Source: SKVR01 sp964410015 (lineage in GTDB: Bacteria > Bacteroidota > Bacteroidia > Bacteroidales > UBA7960). From it: 6,719 nucleotides of DNA. The DNA is taken from contig CAYPFV010000169.1 of the NCBI GenBank assembly GCA_964410015.1, positions 1 to 6,719 on the forward strand, written 5' to 3'. The translations under genes were made by a program, and so were the position numbers. The notes under the pieces are model-generated. The model was not told the DNA's origin. It ran no database searches and worked only from the letters and a program-made list of their open reading frames with translations. Of the stretch, positions 1 to 5,084 are shown piece by piece. How positions within the stretch are numbered: the first letter of the stretch is position 1; each line of letters starts with the position of its first letter.

Positions 1-91
1 GTGGATAATAAAAAATTTTCTGTATTTTACTTCAGAAAAAACTTTCAAAGGTACTAAAAATTTTTGTTGTTTTCAAATAAAAATAACATGC

Positions 92-116
92 AGACCATCT
101 TTATTTGTGATGGTCT
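92..116 (-). terminator. Candidate rho-independent terminator of the HtrA-type protease gene
   Basis: AGACCATC (92-99) and GATGGTCT (109-116) form a perfect 8-bp stem with a 9-base loop. Read on the minus strand, the stem is followed by GCATG and then a T-rich run at about 87-74. On the plus strand the following bases are not T-rich, so termination of the minus-strand protease gene, whose stop is about 100 bases upstream, is the better reading. The T-tract starts several bases after the stem, so this is not a textbook terminator. Confidence 0.5.
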
Positions 117-155
117 ACACGTTGGACTTGTATTTGGATAACGATAATTTTACAT

Positions 156-188
156 TTTAGTTTCTGAACTACCAGAAAAAAAACTAAA
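156..188 (-). other. Imperfect stem-loop just after the protease stop codon
   Basis: TTTCTG (161-166) pairs with CAGAAA (173-178) around a 6-base loop. After a one-sided bulge of five A residues, TTTAG (156-160) pairs with CTAAA (184-188). It lies 26 to 58 bases beyond the protease stop. It could be a 3'-end stabilising structure or part of a tandem terminator, but no clear T-run follows it on the minus strand. Confidence 0.3.
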
Positions 189-213
189 TTATTTTTTTAA
201 TAGTGGAGTTTTT

Positions 214-1707
214 TTACAATCCTAAACCGTAATAGGCTCTGGTTCCATTAGGATATACGCCCTCAATAAGTACACCTCCTCCTGCTTTTTCATTCAATAA
301 GGAAACCAACTCGCGCGCATTTACTACTTCTTCTCTGTCAATATGTGTAATGATAAAACCTTCGCGTATTCCTGATGCCGCAATTTTTCCATCGCTTAAA
401 GAAGATACTTTTACACCATTTTTAATGTTTAGCCTTCTAAGTTCACTTTGGGTAACACTTTCAAACCGGGCTCCCAATGCTTCCATTACATTTTTTTCTC
501 CGGGTTCAACAATAGAAACATCACCATAAATATTTTTAAGTACTGCTGCTGTCTCTCTTTTTTTCCCATTGCGGATATATTCAATATTGACACGATCACC
601 TGGTCTTTTCCGGCCCACCGTTTCTAGTAAAGAGGCAGTGCTGCTGATATTTTTCCCATCAATACCAGTAATAACATCACCACTTTGCAGACCAGCTTCA
701 TCGCCTGCACCATCCTCTGAAACAGCAGCAATATAAACACCCTGATTTACATTCAGGTCTTTTTCTCTGGCAAGTTGTGAGTTTACACCTTGTATTTCTA
801 TTCCTAAGAATCCACGTTGTACTTCGCCAAATTCCATCAGGTCTGTCACTACCTTTTTGGCAATATTGGAAGGTATAGCAAAAGAGTAGCCTGCAAAGCT
901 TCCTGTAGTAGAGGCTATAGCAGCGTTTATGCCAATCAGTTCACCATTGGTGTTTACCAAAGCTCCACCACTGTTTCCACGGTTTACGGCTGCATCTGTT
1001 TGTATAAAAGATTCTATAGCAGTGCCTCCGCCAAGAATATTAATCTGACGTCCTTTAGCACTTACAATTCCTGCTGTTACCGTAGAGGTAAGGTTAAATG
1101 GATTCCCAACTGCCAAAACCCATTCTCCAACCTTTACTTTATCCGAATCACCAAAAACTGCATAAGAAAAGCTTTCGCCTTCTATTTTTAATAGTGCAAG
1201 GTCTGTGGTTGGGTCTGTTCCAACTACGCTTGCATCATAAACACTGTTATCATTGAGGGTTACCTGGATTTCTACTGCGTCCTGAACAACATGATTATTG
1301 GTTATTACATAACCATCTTCACTAATGATTACACCACTTCCTGAACCTTGTGTGCGCCTTTCTCTCTCGGGGCGTTGCTGACGTTCACGAGGACCAAAGA
1401 AAAACTCATTGAACAAATCACCAGGTCCAAATTGCTCGTATAAACTGCTGGGGCGTTCAAATTCTGCCTGAATGTGTACCACGGCGTTTACTGTCATTTC
1501 TGCTACCACTGCAAAATCGGGCAGGGTAGTAGGAACATCTGATAAATAATGAGTGAACGCTGATGGGAGTGAAGTGCTTTTTTGCTCTGTTCGACTATTT
1601 ATTGAACTCGTTGAATCATTGGAATCAGAAAAAAAGAATTTTTGCATAAAAACAGCTGCTACACCTCCTAATATGGCAATCAGCAGCATACTCAGAAATT
1701 TCTTCAT
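214..1707 (-). CDS. Do/HtrA-family periplasmic serine endoprotease with two PDZ domains (DegP/DegQ-like)
   Basis: This is an envelope quality-control protease and chaperone that degrades misfolded exported proteins. The 497 residues begin with a hydrophobic segment at about 4-25. It lacks an obvious signal-peptidase motif, so it may be an uncleaved membrane anchor. The trypsin-like domain spans about 60-290 and has the full triad: H139 in TNNHVV, D169 in TTDLALLK and S246 in GNSGGAL. Before it, residues 85-120 form a charged loop rich in Phe, Arg, Glu and Gln, in the position of the regulatory LA loop. PDZ1 covers about 297-390 (begins RGFLGI) and PDZ2 about 405-495. Length and layout are usual for DegP/DegQ. 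The start is the only ATG ahead of the hydrophobic segment. The gene is divergent from its neighbour, and two inverted repeats lie upstream. The family is certain; DegP versus DegQ cannot be decided from sequence alone. Confidence 0.96.
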   Translation of the reverse strand: MKKFLSMLLIAILGGVAAVFMQKFFFSDSNDSTSSINSRTEQKSTSLPSAFTHYLSDVPTTLPDFAVVAEMTVNAVVHIQAEFERPSSLYEQFGPGDLFNEFFFGPRERQQRPERERRTQGSGSGVIISEDGYVITNNHVVQDAVEIQVTLNDNSVYDASVVGTDPTTDLALLKIEGESFSYAVFGDSDKVKVGEWVLAVGNPFNLTSTVTAGIVSAKGRQINILGGGTAIESFIQTDAAVNRGNSGGALVNTNGELIGINAAIASTTGSFAGYSFAIPSNIAKKVVTDLMEFGEVQRGFLGIEIQGVNSQLAREKDLNVNQGVYIAAVSEDGAGDEAGLQSGDVITGIDGKNISSTASLLETVGRKRPGDRVNIEYIRNGKKRETAAVLKNIYGDVSIVEPGEKNVMEALGARFESVTQSELRRLNIKNGVKVSSLSDGKIAASGIREGFIITHIDREEVVNARELVSLLNEKAGGGVLIEGVYPNGTRAYYGLGL

Positions 1708-1750
1708 TTTGCTTTACTTTTTAATTAACAATCTCTTTAAATCGCTATTT

Positions 1751-1784
1751 TCTTAACAAAAGATGTTCCTTTTTATTGTTAAGA
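1751..1784. promoter_or_regulatory. Perfect 9-bp inverted repeat upstream of the protease gene (possible operator)
   Basis: TCTTAACAA (1751-1759) and TTGTTAAGA (1776-1784) are exact reverse complements separated by 16 bases, with half-site centres 25 bases apart. The repeat lies 44 to 77 bases upstream of the protease ATG. A third half-site, TTAACAA, occurs at 1725-1731. The arrangement suits a dimeric regulator of a stress-induced protease, or a stem in the 5' leader. No regulator can be named. Confidence 0.35.
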
Positions 1785-1815
1785 GCACTATATGAAATTA
1801 AATGTTTTTTTATTC

Positions 1816-1840
1816 CTGAAAATTATAAGCTGATTTTCAG
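1816..1840. repeat. Perfect 8-bp inverted repeat (stem-loop)
   Basis: CTGAAAAT (1816-1823) and ATTTTCAG (1833-1840) are exact reverse complements around a 9-base spacer. It is about 110 bases upstream of the protease start. Neither strand shows a clean T-tract after it, so I do not call it a terminator. It may be a second regulatory dyad or chance pairing in AT-rich sequence. Confidence 0.3.
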
Positions 1841-1935
1841 ACTTTTAATGGATTGGTTAAAAATTATAAACATTTGTTTTGGGTCAAAGTTTTTACACAA
1901 TCAATAGTTTAACATTCATCTTGCTTTTTCTTTTG

Positions 1936-1943
1936 TATTTTTG
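1936..1943 (+). promoter_or_regulatory. Bacteroidota -7-like promoter motif (weak)
   Basis: TATTTTTG matches TAnnTTTG exactly. No TTTG -33 element lies at the usual distance upstream. Transcription would start near 1948-1951 and run rightward, about 400 bases before the next annotated gene. In AT-rich DNA this motif occurs by chance roughly once per one to two kilobases per strand (my estimate), so the match alone is weak evidence. Confidence 0.22.
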
Positions 1944-2099
1944 AACCCGGATTTCTTTCATTGCCTATCACCATTCATAAAAACAAAGGATGAGTTGAAA
2001 ACGGGAATTATTTTTTGTACTTGTTGATTAATAAACAGGCTTAATGATTTTTTGTTTACTATTGCAGAGAAGGGAAGATTAACCATTTTTGATACGAAT

Positions 2100-2107
2100 T
2101 ACGTTTG
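2100..2107 (+). promoter_or_regulatory. Bacteroidota -7-like promoter motif upstream of a short ORF and the membrane-protein gene
   Basis: TACGTTTG matches TAnnTTTG exactly. A start site near 2112-2115 would lie about 12 bases before the ATG of the 28-codon ORF at 2126 and about 240 bases before the membrane-protein gene at 2353. No convincing -33 TTTG is present at the expected spacing. Confidence 0.3.
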
Positions 2108-2125
2108 AAATAAATTGATATTGAA

Positions 2126-2212
2126 ATGGTTATGATTATTGCCCGAAACTATAAAAAATTATATCAGAAGTGTTCGGATAAAGAGAGGTTGAATGAATTG
2201 TTTTTTCGATAA
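2126..2212 (+). CDS. Possible 28-residue small protein (speculative)
   Basis: This ORF begins MVMIIARNYKK and ends with residues NELFFR before TAA at 2210-2212. The peptide has a short hydrophobic start followed by a Lys/Glu/Arg-rich stretch that could form an amphipathic helix. A -7-like motif lies 18 bases upstream. No Shine-Dalgarno is seen, which is normal for this phylum. I recognise no family. It could be a small protein, a leader ORF in the transcript of the downstream membrane-protein gene, or a chance ORF, and chance is the most likely. Confidence 0.15.
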   Translation: MVMIIARNYKKLYQKCSDKERLNELFFR

Positions 2213-2352
2213 AATTGTACTTCAGATAAAAATATTGTTAGAAAAAATGCTGTTATTATAAAGCTTATTGTGTCTTAAGTTATGATAAGTGTCTGACTAA
2301 TGGTAGTTTTCAAACCTTTTTTGAGTTCTGTGAAAAAAATCTCAATTGATAA

Positions 2353-2982
2353 ATGAAAAGAAAAAAAGAACCTGATTTTCAAACCCTACCGCTTGTCATT
2401 GGTATTTTGCTGGGCATTTTTCTGGGTATTGGAATGGTGTACTGGCATTTTGACCGACAAAATGACAAATTTGTTGCCGGGTTCCTTGAAAAACACATGT
2501 CAATTTTTCAGGAAAAAGAATATAACGCTGATCAAAAACAAAAAAACCAATCAAACAAACCTGTCAACAACTCGTATTTAAATGCTGATAATACCTCAGC
2601 CATTTCCGGAAATGATTTCCTGGCAAAGGATAAACTTTTATATTCTAAAACCATCACCATTGATTACAACTTTGAAGCAGAGAGCAGAAGAAAAATCGAT
2701 TCGTTAATCGGAAATACTTCTGTTGAAGAAACTGATAAAACCTATTACCTCGAATTCTGGGAATCTCCTCTTAATTCAATGGGATATAAAATGGGTAAAA
2801 ATAAAATTATGCTTTACGGTATTTATCTTTTCGATCTTGCCTCTATTTCCTATCAAAACAATCAGTTATACCTGCACTATCTCAACCAGAGTTATCCACT
2901 TGAGATTACCAGCATTTTTAAACCTTTACTACCACAATCTGAGGAATTGGTAACAGTGAAAGAAACCTTTCCAGACCAATAA
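2353..2982 (+). CDS. Uncharacterised single-pass membrane protein
   Basis: I do not recognise a named family. The 209 residues begin with a basic stretch (MKRKKEP), then a hydrophobic helix at about 12-31 with glycines at 17, 21, 25 and 27 spaced as GxxxG, which may favour helix packing. By the positive-inside rule the N-terminus is cytoplasmic and the rest is periplasmic. Residues 52-90 are polar and rich in Asn, Lys and Gln, probably a flexible linker. Residues 98-195 look folded, with alternating hydrophobic strands and a Tyr-rich region (YYLEFWESP near 131-139, then NKIMLYGIYLFD at 150-161). There are no cysteines. The ATG at 2353 gives the complete membrane anchor. It stands alone between long gaps, upstream of dapF and downstream of the divergent protease, so an envelope role is a guess from context only. 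The amino-acid pattern strongly supports real coding. Confidence 0.85.
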   Translation: MKRKKEPDFQTLPLVIGILLGIFLGIGMVYWHFDRQNDKFVAGFLEKHMSIFQEKEYNADQKQKNQSNKPVNNSYLNADNTSAISGNDFLAKDKLLYSKTITIDYNFEAESRRKIDSLIGNTSVEETDKTYYLEFWESPLNSMGYKMGKNKIMLYGIYLFDLASISYQNNQLYLHYLNQSYPLEITSIFKPLLPQSEELVTVKETFPDQ

Positions 2983-3145
2983 TCATTTTCTAACCCGCAT
3001 AAAAACCTATTGCACAAAATACATCTCTTGTAAGAAAATACATCTAAAGATTTTTTAGTCCCCATCAATGATATCTTTTTCAAAACTATAAAACCACTTT
3101 TTTATCTGTTTATTCTAATAAGTCCACTCTGAAAAATAAATTATC

Positions 3146-3171
3146 CACAGATTACACAGATTTACACAGAT
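3146..3171. repeat. Three phased CACAGAT repeats inside the MITE-like element
   Basis: CACAGAT starts at 3146, 3155 and 3165, spaced 9 and 10 bases apart, close to one helical turn. A fourth copy lies at 3214-3220. From memory, strings of this kind (alternating ACACAGATT units near a TTATCC) are common in intergenic DNA of Bacteroidota and some other phyla. I cannot confirm this without a search. Confidence 0.6.
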
Positions 3172-3223
3172 GCTAAATGCTGATAATCAATGTGTTTAAA
3201 AAAAGAAAATGAACACAGATTTG

Positions 3224-3241
3224 CCGAAAACAAGTTTTCGG
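3224..3241. repeat. Perfect 8-bp palindrome at the right end of the element
   Basis: CCGAAAAC (3224-3231) and GTTTTCGG (3234-3241) are exact reverse complements separated by AA. It overlaps the inner part of the right terminal repeat, so the right end can form its own short hairpin or pair with the left end. Such subterminal hairpins are common in small mobile elements. Confidence 0.6.
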
Positions 3242-3346
3242 AGTGGACTCTTCTAATGTAATTTGATAAACAAGTTTCCTGGATAAATGCAATGGTGGAA
3301 AATTTAGCAATGCAAATATTTTTATTATTTATTGCAGAGTTTTCGT

Positions 3347-3354
3347 TAAGTTTG
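3347..3354 (+). promoter_or_regulatory. Candidate dapF promoter -7 element
   Basis: TAAGTTTG matches TAnnTTTG exactly. It lies 63 bases upstream of the dapF ATG and would give a leader of about 55-60 bases. A -33 TTTG is not clear at the expected distance (the nearest TTG, at 3332, is too close). Position and orientation make it the best dapF promoter candidate. It is outside the MITE-like element, about 90 bases beyond the right flank. Confidence 0.4.
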
Positions 3355-3417
3355 AGAATAATTGCACAAATAGAATTTAAGCAAATATTAATTAGTAAGA
3401 TTTAGAAGTATAATTAT

Positions 3418-4254
3418 ATGCAGCAAACTTTTTATAAATATCATGGTGCCGGCAACGATTTTATTGTTATGTATGATGAGAATGCCAATCTTTTGAATAG
3501 TACTGATAACCGGCAAATGCTTATTGCCACCCTGTGTCATCGCAGATTTGGCATTGGTGCAGATGGCCTGATGTTGTTACAAAATGATGAAAAATATGAT
3601 TTTAAAATGGTTTATTTTAATTCCGACGGTAAAACAGCTACCATGTGCGGTAATGGAGGAAGGTGCCTTGTTAAGTTTGCCTTTGATTTAGGGAAAATAA
3701 ACCATTCGACCCGGTTTGTTGCCTCCGACGGGATTCATGAAGCAAATGTTTTGGAGGATAAAGGCAGCGAAGGTATTGTTTCATTGGGGATGAAGGATGT
3801 AAAAAACCTTGACCAAAGAAACGATTGTTATATCCTTGATACGGGTTCTCCTCATATGGTAAGATTTGTTGAAAATGTAAACAGTCTTAATGTTTTTAAG
3901 GAAGGAAGAAATATCCGGTATTCTGCCGAGTGGAAGAAACAGGGTATAAATGTAAATTTTGTTGAGGTTACGGAAGATAAATTAGTGATCAGAACTTATG
4001 AAAGAGGAGTGGAAAATGAGACCTGGGCTTGTGGTACCGGCGTAACCGCCGCCGCCATTGCAGCGCATGCAGAAGGCATTAAAAGAAAAAATAACAGCTA
4101 TACAGTTTGGGCTAAAGGCGGAAAACTAAATGTACGTTTTGATTACTTCCCACAACATCATCATTACAAGAATATTTTGTTAACAGGACCTGCGGTAAAA
4201 GTTTTTGAAGGTAAAATAGACTTAAACAACATCTCGCTTGCTTTGGAAAAATAG
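3418..4254 (+). CDS. dapF: Diaminopimelate epimerase
   Basis: This cytoplasmic, cofactor-independent epimerase converts LL- to meso-diaminopimelate, the penultimate step to lysine and the source of the peptidoglycan cross-linking residue. The 278 residues match the usual family length and two-lobed layout. The N-terminal lobe carries YHGAGNDF (8-15), RRFGIGADG (42-50) and MCGNGGRC (76-83) with catalytic C77. The C-terminal lobe carries TGSPH (142-146), ERG (195-197) and ACGTG (204-208) with catalytic C205. Both Cys and the substrate-binding Asn13 and Asn68 are present, so the enzyme should be active. The ATG at 3418 places YHGAGNDF at the normal distance from the N-terminus. A -7-like motif lies 63 bases upstream and a weak hairpin with a T-run follows the stop. 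The pairing with mltG two genes downstream fits a peptidoglycan role. Confidence 0.97.
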   Translation: MQQTFYKYHGAGNDFIVMYDENANLLNSTDNRQMLIATLCHRRFGIGADGLMLLQNDEKYDFKMVYFNSDGKTATMCGNGGRCLVKFAFDLGKINHSTRFVASDGIHEANVLEDKGSEGIVSLGMKDVKNLDQRNDCYILDTGSPHMVRFVENVNSLNVFKEGRNIRYSAEWKKQGINVNFVEVTEDKLVIRTYERGVENETWACGTGVTAAAIAAHAEGIKRKNNSYTVWAKGGKLNVRFDYFPQHHHYKNILLTGPAVKVFEGKIDLNNISLALEK

Positions 4255-4255
4255 T

Positions 4256-4288
4256 TTTCCCGTTTTTTTCTGTCAGGAAATATTTTTT
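4256..4288 (+). terminator. Weak candidate terminator after dapF
   Basis: TTTCC (4256-4260) can pair with GGAAA (4276-4280), followed by TA and six T residues (4283-4288). The stem is only 5 bp with a 15-base, T-rich loop, so it would be unstable. It is supported mainly by its position just after the dapF stop and by the promoter-like motif that follows it. Confidence 0.3.
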
Positions 4289-4322
4289 AATAAAATCAAG
4301 GGATTGAATATTTCTAATTGAT

Positions 4323-4330
4323 TATTTTTG
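4323..4330 (+). promoter_or_regulatory. Candidate promoter of the GNAT gene, nearly touching its start codon
   Basis: TATTTTTG matches TAnnTTTG exactly, with ATTG at 4303-4306 as a possible -33 element (16-base spacer, slightly short). Transcription would begin about 4-8 bases after the motif, at 4334-4338, leaving at most about 6 bases before the ATG at 4340. If real, the alternative TTG start at 4328 lies inside the promoter and cannot be used. Confidence 0.42.
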
Positions 4331-4339
4331 TATAAGAAT

Positions 4340-4864
4340 ATGCAGATACTTAAAGGAAAGTTAACAGAACTAAGGGCAATGGAACCAGCGGATATTGATC
4401 TGTTGTATCAATGGGAGAATGATACACAAACCTGGAATTATTCCAATACCTATACCCCTTTTTCCAGATTTTACCTGGAGCAGTATGTAATGAATTCTCA
4501 TTCAGACATCTATACTGATAAACAACTCAGGTTGATGACCATGGATAAAACCGGAAACACACTTGGATGTATTGATCTTTTTGAATTTGACCCCAAAAAC
4601 CGCAGAGCAGGTATTGGTGTGCTTATTGATAAACCCTACAGAAAAAAAGGATATGCTTCTGATTCGTTGGATGTAATTATCAGGTATGCACAAAAAGTAT
4701 TAAACCTTCATCAGTTATATTGTAATATTACATCTGATAATCAAAACAGTATTCGCTTGTTTACAAATAAAGGGTTTCAGAAATGCGGTGTTAAAAGGCA
4801 CTGGTTGCTCAATAACCAGCAAAAATGGTTAGATGAAGAAATGTATCAGTTATTTTTTGAATAA
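4340..4864 (+). CDS. GNAT-family N-acetyltransferase (SpeG/RimJ/RimL-like)
   Basis: This enzyme transfers an acetyl group from acetyl-CoA to an amine. I read 174 residues from the ATG at 4340; an in-frame TTG at 4328 would add four residues but overlaps a promoter-like motif. The N-terminus has the LTELRAMEPADIDLLYQWEND pattern (residues 8-28) typical of the RimJ/RimL/SpeG group. The acetyl-CoA pyrophosphate-binding motif A is RKKGYA (101-106) after the strand IGVLIDKPY (92-100). Motif B follows, with NxxSIRLFTNKGF (134-146), where the helix packs against CoA. The overall pattern resembles spermidine acetyltransferase SpeG and ribosomal-protein acetyltransferases, so substrate could be a polyamine or a protein N-terminus and cannot be decided here. 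It lies between dapF and mltG, an order I recall from other Bacteroidota, although no peptidoglycan role is implied by sequence. Confidence 0.9.
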   Translation: MQILKGKLTELRAMEPADIDLLYQWENDTQTWNYSNTYTPFSRFYLEQYVMNSHSDIYTDKQLRLMTMDKTGNTLGCIDLFEFDPKNRRAGIGVLIDKPYRKKGYASDSLDVIIRYAQKVLNLHQLYCNITSDNQNSIRLFTNKGFQKCGVKRHWLLNNQQKWLDEEMYQLFFE

Positions 4865-4929
4865 TTATTATCATCATATTTGAACCAAACCGTAATATTC
4901 CTATTGACGAATATGAACATAACTATGAT

Positions 4930-5035
4930 GTTTTGAAAAGATCACCCCTGAAAGGGTAAATGATTTCAACCCAATGGCAACGCCAATGATAACTGAAGAT
5001 GATAGATATTTAGGTGCTGATAGGAAAACTTAAAA
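4930..5035. repeat. Probable decayed copy of a dispersed Bacteroidota intergenic repeat
   Basis: The stretch contains ACCC-CTGAAA-GGGT (4944-4957), a small hairpin, followed 17 bases later by TGGC-AAC-GCCA (4975-4985), another small hairpin. From memory, paired modules of the type CCCTGAAAGGG and GGGCAACGCCC recur in intergenic DNA of many Bacteroidota. Here the second module has lost outer pairs, which suggests decay. There is no start codon or gene. Function is unknown. Confidence 0.4.
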
Positions 5036-5084
5036 GCACAAAACACAAAATATGTAATATCTTTAAAAAACAAAATATAAACAG

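Larger units (their letters stand above)
1..213. other. Intergenic region downstream of the protease gene
   Basis: No gene with a recognisable product is visible here. The plus strand is open in frame 1 from base 1 to a TAA at 55-57 (18 codons, ending in residues FQRY). This could be the tail of a plus-strand gene entering from the left, but it is too short to tell from chance. Frame 2 is also open, up to a TAG at 158-160, with no protein-like pattern. The region contains the two hairpins listed separately at 92-116 and 156-188. Confidence 0.5.
1708..2352. other. 645-base divergent intergenic region
   Basis: This gap separates the minus-strand protease from the plus-strand membrane-protein gene, so it should hold promoters for both. 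It contains two perfect inverted repeats (1751-1784 and 1816-1840), -7-like motifs on the plus strand at 1936-1943 and 2100-2107, and a 28-codon ORF at 2126-2212. I found no match to TAnnTTTG on the minus strand close to the protease start. No longer ORF, tRNA or recognisable structured RNA is visible. Confidence 0.6.
3113..3257. mobile_element. MITE-like element with terminal inverted repeats and 7-base flanking duplication
   Basis: Terminal inverted repeats AGTCCACTCTGAAAA (3121-3135) and TTTTCGGAGTGGACT (3235-3249) match at 14 of 15 positions. Immediately outside, TTCTAAT occurs at 3113-3119 and again at 3251-3257, as expected for a target-site duplication. That makes the element 131 bases (3120-3250). 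It has no coding capacity, so any movement would need a transposase supplied elsewhere. Inside are four copies of CACAGAT (3146, 3155, 3165 and 3214) and a palindrome at the right end. I cannot name the parent insertion sequence. Confidence 0.65.
2983..3417. other. 435-base intergenic region upstream of dapF
   Basis: No gene is visible. The gap holds an 11-base direct repeat, AAAATACATCT, at 3016-3026 and 3035-3045, then the putative miniature element at 3120-3250 with its flanking 7-base repeats, then about 160 bases leading to dapF with a -7-like motif at 3347-3354. The minus-strand reading frame across 2892-3083 overlaps the end of the upstream gene and is not protein-like. Confidence 0.6.

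Noticed and set aside
2..160. Open frame 2 on the plus strand at the left edge, 52 codons before a TAG
   Set aside because: The peptide has no domain-like pattern, runs through the hairpin at 92-116 and lacks a good start. It is probably chance.
817..1191. 124-codon plus-strand ORF inside the protease gene
   Set aside because: It is antisense to the well-conserved HtrA catalytic domain, and its Cys/Tyr/Ser-rich composition is that of a shadow frame.
2892..3083. 63-codon minus-strand ORF across the end of the membrane-protein gene, with a TAGTTTTG motif on the minus strand at 3081-3088
   Set aside because: Half of it is antisense to a better-supported gene and the peptide is not protein-like. 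The motif has no -33 partner.
3146..3220. CACAGAT repeats as a CRISPR array
   Set aside because: The units are only 7 bases with 2-3 base gaps, there are no spacers of CRISPR length, and no cas genes are present.
4328..4339. TTG start giving four extra residues on the GNAT protein
   Set aside because: The TTG is part of an exact TAnnTTTG promoter-like motif, and the ATG at 4340 gives the normal N-terminus of the family.
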